A DNA stretch of 32,557 nucleotides from Seminavis robusta (lineage: Eukaryota > Bacillariophyta > Bacillariophyceae > Naviculales > Naviculaceae). The position numbers and the translations under genes are program-made. Positions 17,870-27,800 of this stretch are shown in pieces. Numbering within the stretch: position 1 is the first letter of the stretch; each line of letters opens with the position of its first letter. The notes beneath the pieces are model-generated. The model worked only from the letters and a program-made list of their open reading frames with translations. It did no database searches and was not told the origin of the DNA. The stretch is from NCBI GenBank assembly GCA_903772945.1, contig CAICTM010001274.1, positions 1-32,557 on the forward strand, written 5' to 3'.

Positions 17870-18080
17870 TCTCTGTGGTTGAAAACAGTGAAAATGTTGG
17901 AGCTCATAGTAGCGACCTTGCAAAAATATATTTAAAACAAAAGATCAAGTTAATGATTATTTGGCTTTACAGTCCTCTTGGTTGGCACTAGTCTAGCTAG
18001 CTTGATCGTGTCATGTGTATTTCTGCCATTCAATGTTGGGGGCAACACAAGCGCGGTCGCTCCTGGCTAGCTAGATTAGA

Positions 18081-19334
18081 TTAGATTGACACTTGCCTAG
18101 CCAGCGTCTTATTGAAAGGCATGCTTCGTTGCGACTGAAAGTTTATCGTCGACCAATGGCACCAGGTTTCGTTTCGTTGCTGCACAATAGCCCGTGTGGC
18201 AAGATCTGTGGCTTCACCCGTTTCGTTGCTGGTCAAAAACTTGAACTGGATCCTCAAATGCCGCGCCTCTTCGAGCAAGTCTTTGAGCTGTTGGATGAGT
18301 TGCAGCGTTTTGGGATTGTCACTGTAAGACTCATCGGTACCGGTACAGCAAGAATTGCCCTGAATTTGTCGAAAGACCATCTCGGAAGATCCCACAATCC
18401 AGACCGTCCCAAAGTCCAATCGCACGACCCATTGTAACCCTTCCAACAAGGCATAAAATACGGCTTCGTGCGGATTGCTCGTAGCACCCAAATATCGATA
18501 TCCCTGGACCATTTGTTCGGATGCTCGTGGGTGATGAGCGAGAGGCGATGATGCGTGAATGCAGAATCCACAACCAGCGCCATCACTGTTCTGATTGTAG
18601 TAGTCGGTGATTCCTTCAACCTGCAGCATCATGCCAGCACATCGAAAGTCTTTGGATGTTTTGTAGGCCCGAAAGACTCGTTCTTGCTCGTTGAGCTTCC
18701 ATTGACTGCCGTTGGTGAGGCACAGAAAGTTTCCAAAGTTTTCATAGTGAATGGTTCCTTCAAAAATGTGATTGCAAGCGGGATGTTGACTGTCAATGGC
18801 CACATCAAATGGAGCCAATGCGGCAATGGATACTCTCAAGGCAATCAGGTTGTCGTCCATGTTGTTGCTGCTACTGCTTCCATCTCTTCTTATCCAGGAG
18901 GCAGTAACTGAACTATCTATATTGCTGTAACTGCTGTTGTAGTGATTGTAGGAATCATCGTGGGATGATGAATCGCTGTGGGAGTCATCGTAGCAATGCA
19001 AGTTCTCCTGTTGGTTGTTGCTGGCCAGCTGTGCATCTTTGAAGGAAAAGAGCACTTCATCTCCCTCACGGACACCAAGAGCATTGGCCACACGGTCGTG
19101 GAATATCAAGGGATGGACGCTAATGCTGCGATACTGATGATGATTGGTGCTGTTGTTGTTGGCTCCAGAGGGAGATCGGATGTGGCCGCCACTGGAGAGA
19201 ATCATTGTAGGCAACGTCCAGCAAATCGGAAATGGGGTCGCGTCTCGTGGACATTCTGCTAAACGGTGCTGGCGGCGATCAACAAAGTCATCTTGATCTC
19301 GTGAGTAAAAGGTGGCTTGTAACACTCCAGGCAT
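18081..19334 (-). CDS. RHL-1: RNase H-fold protein (plant-type RVT_3-like), active site altered
   Basis: The 417-aa frame starts at ATG. Residues about 71-100 (SVHPLIFHDRVANALGVREGD) match a segment in RHL-2 and mark a small shared N-terminal domain of unknown identity. A Ser/Asp/Asn/Tyr-rich loop follows (about 113-160). The RNase H-like fold starts near 233. QVEG-I-T-D replaces the usual F-D-G first strand (E240 instead of Asp). GAGCGFCIH is the second strand. GYRYLGATSNPHEAVFYALLEGLQW is the equivalent of T-N-N-x-A-E-Y-x-A-L-x-x-G-L (E290 kept). VWIVGSSEMVFRQI replaces V-x-G-D-S (Asp changed to Ser316). E-A-T-D-L-A-T-R-A is the last helix (D377 kept). Two of four acidic positions are changed, so the protein may bind nucleic acid or protein without cutting. 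A TACCGGTACC word is used as coding sequence near 18337-18346. Confidence 0.75.
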   Translation of the reverse strand: MPGVLQATFYSRDQDDFVDRRQHRLAECPRDATPFPICWTLPTMILSSGGHIRSPSGANNNSTNHHQYRSISVHPLIFHDRVANALGVREGDEVLFSFKDAQLASNNQQENLHCYDDSHSDSSSHDDSYNHYNSSYSNIDSSVTASWIRRDGSSSSNNMDDNLIALRVSIAALAPFDVAIDSQHPACNHIFEGTIHYENFGNFLCLTNGSQWKLNEQERVFRAYKTSKDFRCAGMMLQVEGITDYYNQNSDGAGCGFCIHASSPLAHHPRASEQMVQGYRYLGATSNPHEAVFYALLEGLQWVVRLDFGTVWIVGSSEMVFRQIQGNSCCTGTDESYSDNPKTLQLIQQLKDLLEEARHLRIQFKFLTSNETGEATDLATRAIVQQRNETWCHWSTINFQSQRSMPFNKTLARQVSI

Positions 19335-19763
19335 GGTGTCGGTGGTTCTTTATTGGTGGTGCTTGGTGTTGGATGGTCGTTCGAATTTTTTGAATTCGAA
19401 AAAGTGAGAACGTCGGAAACGTCGCACTCGTCCAGGGATATCCTTAAACTGATCGTTTAGGGATCAAAACAAATAGAGCAGCAGAGCTGCAAATTTAATC
19501 AAAATGGCAGGGCTTAGTGACTTCGCTTGCCTCTACCAGTATCGCCGCCGCGCCTGGGATTTTTGAAACACCTTCTTTACTCTTGGCTTTGCAAGGAATC
19601 GTTAAGCCTACCTGTAGCTATTAATAGGTGCGAGGACCCGTCTCCCTTACGGCGCTGTGGCCCCAACTCATCATATTTGGTGGCATTCAAAGAGTGAGGC
19701 ATGTACATCTACTGTTGTGCATTTCTATTTTGTTTTTTCAAAGAATGGGATGGCTAATCTACC
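19335..19763. other. Spacer: RHL-1 promoter side and AAAP 3' side
   Basis: No coding frame is supported. It contains one copy of a dispersed repeat of about 42 bp (19456-19497), 122 bp upstream of the RHL-1 start codon. Confidence 0.55.
19456..19497 (+). repeat. Dispersed direct repeat of about 42 bp (copy 1)
   Basis: It shares TTTAGGGAT, then a 17-bp identical core ATAGAGCAGCAGAGCTG, with the copy at 22111-22151, allowing one indel and a few substitutions. Both copies lie upstream of minus-strand genes. Confidence 0.7.
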
Positions 19764-21792
19764 TCATGCAACAGTGTAAATTGTGCCAACAACGGCAACA
19801 AGACATCCAACAACTACCATAATCCAGTCAGTCAACTTTTCAAGGAAACCTAGTTTCTTGCCAAACATTTTCAAATGTGCTGCCGCCGGGAAGATCACCG
19901 ACACGCTCATCGTACAAATCATACCCACCAAAGCGCAGACAAAACTGAAGGAGGGTACATAAATGGCGACCACCTGGAAGGTTTGCATCAAATCAAGAAG
20001 TAAGAGTGAGTGTGGTTGCATAGACAAACAAATGGGACCACAACTCAAGCTCTGCCTGTTCCCGGACTTACCAGTGCCAGAACTGTCAAAATAAACTTGA
20101 TGGCGGAGGACGCAAAGCGCACGAAAAGGTCACTGGACAGATAGGGGGCACAGATTTCTTCCATTCCAAGAGCGAGTGGGTACATTGTCAAAATATATTT
20201 GGAAAACGATGTCAAAATAATCAACCACGTCAAAATTTCCATCACTAGAACAGCAGACGAGTTTTGTTCCAGGGAAAGCGTCACTTGATCCAAAACGGCA
20301 TCGCCAAACATGTAGTAACCACTGGTTCCCACTGCAAGGCATGCACAGAGCACGATCAAGAAGGTCAAATCAATCATGCGCTCAAATTCTTGTGGCTTTT
20401 GCATTGACGTATAGATGGAGGGGACAATGGCGTGACCTGAGAAACAGTATGCAACCAAACCCATGGCGATTGGCATCCCAGAATTATCCCAGACATGATG
20501 CATGGACTTGTGCTCGCTGGTTGTCGTTGTTGCTTCTTGTAAAGACCTCGCTGTAGCCGACCTTGCTGCAGCCTCCGCAGAGATGTCTCCTTCAAAAATG
20601 GCAGCAATGACAACTGTCAGCACCACTGCAATTGTTGAAAAGGTTCCAATCGCACTCAGGTAAGACAGAAGCCGAGGGGTACGTAGGACAACCGTAGGAA
20701 GAATGGTGACGGCGGCCACCACGACCATGTGTTGATTGGTGGACCATACGGGAAACACTGTGTGCAAGTGATCCCCAATACTGATCAAAAAGATACACAG
20801 GCAGGAAAATAGCTCAAAGTACAAGACAACTGAAAGGAAAACACATCCTGCTTCTCCAAAGGATGCCCTGGCAATGTCTGGGAATGATTTTATAGGTGGT
20901 AGCATTCGAGCTGCCACAGAGGACCCTGGAGGCAGTGGAGTTTTGAAAGGTGAATCATCAAAGTAACTAGCTGGCCTGGGATCTCCGTTCAGTTCTCTTC
21001 CAATAATAATTGATGTCCTCCATGTGATAAGACCAAGGATCAGAAGACAAAAAATGCCACCACCCCAGCCAGCACTCTTCAGAGAAAAGGGCAATCCTAG
21101 AAGACCGACACCCTTCACGACGATGCAGAAAAGCAACCCCTCTCAGATTAAAACTTGAGGCAATTTGGGTAACGATGAGCAATCAAGCGCCAACTTACCA
21201 TGAGGATATTGGCCATATTAAACACCGCCTGGCTGAACGTAGATTTCTCCTCCAGGGAAATTTTGTCCTTCTTTGCCTTTCTGATACTCTTTTCTTTTTT
21301 GTAACCAGGAGACAATTGAGCTCCTTCTTCCTGCTTTGCTTGCAATAGCTTTTGCCGGTAGGCCTTGGCTTCCATCGCTTTTTTGTTTTGTTCCTTTTGA
21401 GTGTCCATCAGTGGCTTTATTGGTTGATCCACTGCATTGTACTTCGATTTGAAGTCCAGACTTTGTACCTTTTGGACACCCTGTTGAAAGTCATTGGATG
21501 CGCGTTGTCCTGGTGCCAATAGAGACGACTGTTCGGGTGTCAGATATCCTCGCTGGGCTCTTCTGCCAGATAATGGGGTACCACCTGGTTTGGGACTTCT
21601 CGTAAAGTGATCAGCTTGCGGCGCTGTAATGACTGGACTGGCAAGCAAAGAAATTGATCGTTCGAACGTGGATGGCCATGGTTTTTCCATTTCTTCCACC
21701 AGCTGGGAAACCTCACTGTTGGGAGACTCTGTGTTGGCGTCACCATCGGCACCGTTGGCCTCGGGAAGACCTGCCTCCAAGTTTTCGCTCAT
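19764..21792 (-). CDS. AAAP/SLC32-36-38-type amino acid transporter, three exons
   Basis: Exons on the minus strand are 21792-21199, 21112-20072 and 19973-19764; joined they give 614 aa. Splice sites are GTAAGT...AAG and GTAAGT...CAG, both phase 0. Splicing restores the family's first helix motif: exon 1 ends FNMANILM and exon 2 begins GVGLLGLPFSLKSAGW. The first about 185 residues are a polar, charged, probably cytosolic tail. About eleven hydrophobic helices follow, including GLVAYCFSGHAIVPSIYTSM, typical of transmembrane amino acid transporter (Aa_trans) proteins, and exon 3 supplies the last two (IYVPSFSFVCALVGMI and WIMVVVGCLVAVVGTIYTV). Family members move neutral or cationic amino acids with H+ or Na+ at the plasma membrane or vacuole; substrate and site are not readable here. 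The long tail may be regulatory. Confidence 0.9.
19974..20071 (-). other. Intron 2 of the AAAP transporter gene (98 nt)
   Basis: The donor is GTAAGT after CTGGCACTG; the acceptor is a pyrimidine-rich CTTCCAG before GTGGTCGCC. Splicing joins ...LTVLAL to VVAIYVPSF and keeps the hydrophobic helix continuous. Phase 0. Confidence 0.88.
21113..21198 (-). other. Intron 1 of the AAAP transporter gene (86 nt)
   Basis: The donor is GTAAGT after the ATG codon that ends exon 1; the acceptor is GTGAAG before GGTGTCGG. Unspliced, the frame runs into a stop within the intron. Phase 0. Confidence 0.85.
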
Positions 21793-22110
21793 GTTGTATC
21801 TTTCTTTGGGTATAAAAATGAATCATACGATTGTACAGCAAATCCAGGAGATTTCAGAGAATAACAAAAGGATGAAATTGAGCACTTCCGGTACCGGACC
21901 AAGTGGTGCTCTCTTATTACTACTGAGTATTTGGCAGAGCTTGCTTCTGTTCTTGCTGCACTGCTGTCGCGATGTCAGTGATGCCTCAGCAGTTGTGTTT
22001 CTTTTGGAACAAATGAGTTCTCTTCGAGCGCAACTTCCGCTCCGCACAGGGCAAAACCATCAGTTTTGCTGCCACGGGCATCAGAACCAGTTTCCCAACT
22101 CCCAACCCTC

Positions 22111-22151
22111 TTTAGGGATAAAAATAATAGAGCAGCAGAGCTGTAAACTTA
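22111..22151 (+). repeat. Dispersed direct repeat of about 41 bp (copy 2)
   Basis: Partner of 19456-19497, 319 bp upstream of the AAAP start codon. Confidence 0.7.
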
Positions 22152-22618
22152 TTCTGGGAAGGAGGTAGGTGGTACCGGTTACGTCAGAACATGGCCCGTG
22201 CCAATTCAGTTACGTACCATATCTGCTGCAAAATCATACTAAACGTACCGTACCTTTCAAGTTTGCAACCTACCTGCACAAGTAGGCGGCCCAGTTAGCT
22301 ATAGGATTCTTTCCAAGGATCCCTGGTAGTTATTGCAAGAAGAACAACCTTCGAATTCAGGCCAACAGCTTCTTGTTTTAGGTGGATTTGTTGTTGAGCC
22401 ATTGGTTGTTGAGCCATTGATAGCTCATTGATACCTGGTACAGCCGCTACACAGTAGATCGTGGTTAGCAACTATTTGCTCCCGTCAGCTCACATCACCC
22501 CTCATCAGCTTCTTCGTCGCGAAGGTGCTGTCATTGCTAAGGTATGCATAGCAACTGTCACCTGCTACTGCAATACGAACCAACCAGCACATCGTCACGC
22601 AATTGATGCCAGGTACTA

Positions 22619-22672
22619 GCTAGTACCGGTACGACTGTACGTACCGGTACGAGTACCACCAACCACCAGTAC
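22619..22672. repeat. Cluster of TACCGGTAC palindromic words
   Basis: TAGTACCGGTACG, CGTACCGGTACG and GAGTACC words lie within about 50 bp, 240 bp upstream of the gene at 22912. The same palindromic word recurs in other spacers in this window. Confidence 0.75.
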
Positions 22673-22911
22673 CATTGGCACCACGGAACATCAAGATCTC
22701 CCAAGAAAATGCAACGCCCAAAGAAGCGTTCTCATAATACGCGAACGTTCCCATTCGTTCATCTTCAACGCGAACGCTGGTTAGACAATGCGAACATCAA
22801 GAACTCAAGGCGCCAAATCCACTCCGTCCTCACAAAATCAACTTGAACAACAACACAAACGCCAAACAAAGCAACGCAACCAAAAAGAGCAAAACAACCA
22901 ATCAATCAACC

Positions 22912-23367
22912 ATGAACTGCTTCCGCCCAACCATCCAACGTGCCACTCTTGCTGCCATGAGACGGGCTCAATCCACTGCTGCTGCTGGACCAGCACAGGG
23001 TGTCCACAACCTTTCCCCACAAAGTGCTGTACCACCTCATCTTCGCAAGAACATGGACAAGGGTTTCAAGGCGCACTTTCTGAGTGATCCATCCACATAC
23101 CCCATCATTGTCATTATGGGTTGTGCTATTACTTTCATGACTGGCATGGGGTTCCACGCCCTTGCCTATTACAAGGATCTTCGCATTTCTCCTTCATCCA
23201 AGCACACTGAGCTGCAAACATGGGGAAGTGAAAAGGTCACCCCTGTTGTGGCAGTGGTTGGAACAAGGAACCCCTACTATGCGGTTGCTTTCCATGAAGG
23301 ACTTGGAGTGAACCATGAGGAATGGCTCAAGCAAAAGGCTGAAGCCGATCGTGCCCAAAAAGCATAG
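22912..23367 (+). CDS. Small, probably mitochondrial, single-pass protein (B12D/NDUFA4-like candidate)
   Basis: The ATG at 22912 gives 151 aa; the longer open frame upstream lacks an ATG. The first about 48 residues have Arg/Lys (RPTIQR, RR, RK), many Ala/Ser/Thr and no acidic residues, as in a mitochondrial presequence. One hydrophobic helix spans about 62-86 (TYPIIVIMGCAITFMTGMGF), preceded by a Pro and followed by YYKDLRISPSSKH. This pattern recalls the B12D/MLRQ (NDUFA4) family of inner-membrane respiratory-chain subunits, where a P-rich entry, one helix and an R-x-L-x-x-x-P-x-V stretch follow one another. The match is by pattern only. The C-terminal half (NPYYAVAFHEGLGVNHEEW) is longer than in the usual family. 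A lineage-specific mitochondrial protein is the alternative. Confidence 0.6.
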   Translation: MNCFRPTIQRATLAAMRRAQSTAAAGPAQGVHNLSPQSAVPPHLRKNMDKGFKAHFLSDPSTYPIIVIMGCAITFMTGMGFHALAYYKDLRISPSSKHTELQTWGSEKVTPVVAVVGTRNPYYAVAFHEGLGVNHEEWLKQKAEADRAQKA

Positions 23368-24829
23368 GTTTGTCTCACGAACAAGAAGAATGAAGAAAAG
23401 GTGCACCAAGAATGCGTCATTGCCATGAGGTGGTACCATACCGGTAGCTCTCTTGTAGCCTGTTGGATGCCAACATAAAAGAAAAAGGAAAATGCCTGGC
23501 ACAAGAGTGTTTGCATAATAACTGATATAAGAATCATTTTAAAAGTAAAAGTGTTCTGTGAATATGGACTCGACTCAGGCAACGTTGCCTGCCTCCGTAC
23601 AGTCGTAGACCATGCAACATGCACCTTGCTTGCCTCCAATAGCAGCAGCAGTTGGAAGCACATGTCGGCAGAATTTGACGGAGTTAAATCGTCGTCTGTC
23701 CGATGACCTGGCAGGAACAATGTCTAGCTAGCTAGATGGCTGTTGCTGAACTCATTTGGTGGTGTTGCGACTAAGGCAAGTCAAACAGTCAACATGCCTG
23801 GCTGGATGCTTGTACGGCGCCAAAAATAGCCAGTACTGCTTCAAGAAATGATATGGTAGCAAGCGTGTCCAGCAGCTACTATCGAGACAGCATTGGGCTG
23901 TCGTCCTTCCTGAGTTTATAGTATGGATACAAATATCAGATACGGTACGGTATGGGAGTGTGGGAGTCAAAAAGCAAGTGTCACTCTGTCTACAAAGGAG
24001 CTTTGATCTTCAGTGCGACATGCCCGGAAAATCCAGCGCACAGTATCCCCTTCCGGGTGGTTCCCGTTGTATCTGTGACTCTGTGCTGAAGAACGGGTGT
24101 CCCTGGCTGAATAGTACCGGGTAGTATCATCATGTGTCATGGTAAAGGTGAAGAATGAAGCCTGCCAGTAGCATAGCAGGTACAGTACCGGTGGCCAGTA
24201 TCCTCCCTCTCATCAATATACTGGCTTTGAAATCCCAGACCATCCCCGCCTTGAGGAACTATCATATTCCAAAGAGCTTTCCAAAGCTAAAGCAGAGGTC
24301 ATGACTGCTCATGACTTCTAAAAGGCGTGTTGCGGTGGTTGCCATCCCGAGCGGGTCTAAGCAGGTGGGACTAACCTGCTATCTCTTTCTTTGATACTCA
24401 ACTGGGATTCTCAGTGTTTTAGTAAGTACTCAAATTTTTGTCTAAATAGTTACTGTTACTTAGAGCCGGGATCCTAATTTGCGCGCAAGATCATGTAAAT
24501 TCGGCCACAAGGTCCGCCACCACAACAGTCACAATTGGATTGTTGTTCGCCTCCACAACCCATTGCATCCTACATCGACAAAAACTGGAAGCTGTTACAT
24601 ACATGCATAAAGTGAAAACCTTGTGTGGCTCTACTAGTAGCTAGCTAGTAAGCTTGCCCGTGCAACGAACGAACGACGACGACCCGAACGGAGCGATTGA
24701 TTTAGCGCTGCGCTGGACTGAATCGAATCTAGAATCTCATCGTGGCAGTGTGCAAATCGCAGTATCTGAAGCTGAGGGGTCAGGCAGATACCCATTGTAT
24801 TCTGATTTTTGTTTTGTAATCAAAACGCC
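23368..24829. other. Spacer between the small membrane protein gene and RHL-2
   Basis: No gene is supported. GGTACC/TACCGGTA words occur near 23432-23448, 23941-23951, 24114-24120 and 24180-24193, and CTAGCTAG words near 23725-23735 and 24634-24650. A 6-bp-arm hairpin (GCAGGT/ACCTGC) lies at about 24361-24379. The last few hundred bases are the presumed RHL-2 promoter. Confidence 0.5.
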
Positions 24830-27800
24830 ATGTTTGCTGCATGTCCCAACGATCAGCCACCGTCGCTGTCGCTGCGACCACCTTCGTGTGGTACCTGCAT
24901 GAACAATACCATCAGCTTTGAAGCAGGAGACGATGAAGATGAAATTTCTTCCTTTATTGGTGACATTGTAGAACCTCTCCTGAACAACAGCAACAACAAT
25001 CGGGCACCTTTGCCGTTGCATCTGCCAGCCCACGTGGACGTCATCCCCAATGATTTGGAATCTCTTCCTCAGAGCAGCATCGCCGAACCAGACAACAACA
25101 ACAACAATAATAATAATACTAGCGTTACCGTGAGTATATCCCAGGTGACGCTGTTCCCATCCAGCAAGCTCAAGCAATCTGCCCATGAATGGGACGTGCC
25201 ACACTCGGAATGTCTCCTCTTGTCCACCTTTGGAATGTGCTTGGACGAAGATCAAATGCTCAGTTTTGCCGCTCTCTATCAAGATCAGCAAAGTCCGAAA
25301 CCATACAACCCTCCCCCGGTGACTTGGTCACAACCTGTCATTATTGTGTCTCCAGAAGACGAGGATGACAAGGAGGAGGATGATAATAACCAAGACGAAA
25401 AAGAGGACTACGATGATCGCTGTCATTCTCCTTGCAGTGACGCAAGCCGAAAGAGTGTGACGTTCCAAGAGGATGTCGAGTTTGCCAATCATCATGATGA
25501 TAACCACAACCACAACAACAACCACAACAGACATCGAAAGAAAAAGAAACGATCATCCAAATCAAACAACCTCATGCGCATGATTCTACTCCATGGCCGG
25601 GTGGCCCGTGCATTAGGGATCAAACATGGCGATTGTGTCACGGTACAATTGGAAGGACAAGCCAAACGTCAGGTGGTCAGGGCATCCGTAGATGACCGGG
25701 CTAGTTTCAATGTGGTCATGGAAGCAGATTGTGCCGATGTCATGTCCAGCAGTTACCTCAAAACAGTCCAGCACCAAAGACGTCAGCCACCCGTACTTCA
25801 TAGTGTCCAATTGGCAGTCGGCAAAGATAATATTGATGATGATGATGACGACGACGACGACGACATTGTTGACAACAACACGAGTGCCACCTTTTGTCTC
25901 ACTCCCGCCGATAGATCTCGCCAAGGAGTTCTCTACTTTGAAGGAGCCATGGGCGTGAGTGATCCGGCACAAGGAATAGTGGCGGGAACTGGATTTTGCA
26001 TCTACTCCTGCCGTGAATCCAGTCTGTGTGATATCGATGACACGGTGAGCAGCGATGACATGCCTCCTTCTCATCGCGGCAGCAGATCCAGCTCCAAAGG
26101 ACGCTTGCCAGTCAACAAGACAGAGTTGGTCTCGAGCTATCGGTATCTCGGTCGACCCTATTGCACCAATCACGCCGAGTACTCGGCTCTGATTGAAGGA
26201 TTGGAGTGGTTGTTCCGATTCCAATTCGATGAAGTCTTTATTGTAGGCGCTCCGGAAGTGGTTGCTGCCTTGCGCAAGCGTAGATCGGCCAAGTACAACC
26301 GGCGCAGAGGCGTCTATCAAGACGAAGACGACGAGAGTGACGCGATACTGGGCATTTCGCAAATCCGAAAAGCCAATGCGATTGCACAATCAATGATTGA
26401 AAAGGCATCCAACCAAGGCTTGGAGATTCGGTACATTGGAGCCCTCGAGGATGAAAGCTGGGAAGCCGGTGATCTTGCCGAAAAGGCAATTGATGTCGCC
26501 CGGAACGAAACGCAAGTGCTTTGGGAGAACATTCGAGAGGCCAAGCCCATGCGTCCCAAATCCTTTCAGATGGTGGGCAATAGCATGTCCTATTCGGCTG
26601 ACAGCATCCTCAATATTAATAATCCAGCCCCGGAAAAACCATATGTCGAGTCAGATGCCGGCAGCGAGGACTGGTCCCTTTTGAAAGGAGAAGAAGTGCT
26701 GGACGAAGAATTCCAAATCCCTGCTGCTCTCATCAAAGAAGAAGAACGCAAGACTGGCATTGATGAATGCTCTGATGACACTGAAGTTACTGGCCATCAC
26801 CTCAAGCCCGAACGAGAAGGCACACATTTGGCGCCGACTCGTGGAGGAGTGCAAGCGCAACTGCAACAGCAGGAAGAGAAACTTCAACAAGCGGCACGGC
26901 AACAGGAGGAGGAAGAGCAACAAGATGAACACGACGAGGTGCAGCATCTAGTAGACGAACTAGAGGAACAGCATGGACACAAGACGGTGCAACATCTAGT
27001 ACATCAACTAGAGCAACAACGTAGACACAAGAAACATCAAGATGAACACGACGAGGTGCAACATCTAGTAGATGAACTAGAGCAGCAACATGGACACAAG
27101 ACGGAGGAGGAACATCAAGATGAACACGACGAGGTGCAGCATCTGGTAGACGAACTTGAGGAGATAGAATACAACGACGCACACGAGGTGCAACTAGGCC
27201 AAGAACCTGTTCAAGCAGTTGACGCGAAGGAAACCAAATCAGACGGGGAGGGCAGCAAATCAGACGACAATGGTAAAACCAAGCAGCAACGAGGTGGTTC
27301 AAGATGGCGGCATTTGGCCAAGGCACTTCGTCATAAACGCATCAAGAAGAAGATCTCTTCCAACCAGAGTGTGGCAAGCCAAAGAAGCCAAAACAGCGTT
27401 GAAAGTACATGGATGGTTTCGTCCAGGACAAAGATGCCATCGGCCTCTATTACGATAACGCACCAGAGACAAAACACAACTGCGAACCCGGCTGCAGGAG
27501 AAGAAAAGTTTGACTACTTGTACGATGGCGATGATGACGAGACCAAGTGCGAAGAAGCTCGCTATTTTCCAGGGCAGTTCGACCAGTTCGACATGGCACC
27601 ACCGTCACCCCCTACGAACGGGAAAGGCGCCTCAAATCCCATGTGTTTCTTGCTGGATTCTGGTTTGCTTCAAAGTGCTCAAGTCGTTGCAGATGACATG
27701 GCTCGTTTGTTTGGTGGAAGTCCATACGAGGGCGCGGAAAAGGAAGAGGAAGCCAAAGTTGGAGACCCGGCGCAGTCATCTGGTTGGAAGACCTCAATGG

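Larger units (their letters stand above)
21793..22911. other. Divergent spacer between AAAP gene and the small mitochondrial-type gene
   Basis: It should hold both promoters. It contains the second copy of the dispersed repeat of about 42 bp at 22111-22151 and a dense GTACCGGTAC cluster at 22619-22670. The 179-aa plus-strand frame overlapping the AAAP 5' end (21629-22168) is judged a shadow. No other gene is supported. Confidence 0.5.

Noticed and set aside
21629..22168. 179-aa plus-strand frame overlapping the AAAP 5' end
   Set aside because: About a third of it lies opposite the coding exon 1 of the transporter; the rest looks like promoter sequence.
22843..22911. N-terminal extension of the small mitochondrial-type protein
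   Set aside because: It lacks an ATG and encodes an Asn/Lys/Thr-rich run typical of a translated A-rich 5' UTR; the ATG at 22912 gives a clean presequence.
24290..24390. Possible tRNA-like folding near a GCAGGT/ACCTGC hairpin
   Set aside because: There is no cloverleaf: no acceptor stem, anticodon arm or T-loop sequence could be placed.
24809..24829. Earlier non-ATG start for RHL-2
   Set aside because: It begins at TTG; the first ATG at 24830 is the plausible nuclear start.
25613..26389. 258-aa minus-strand frame opposite RHL-2
   Set aside because: RHL-2 on the plus strand has domain support and paralogue conservation here; the minus frame has none.
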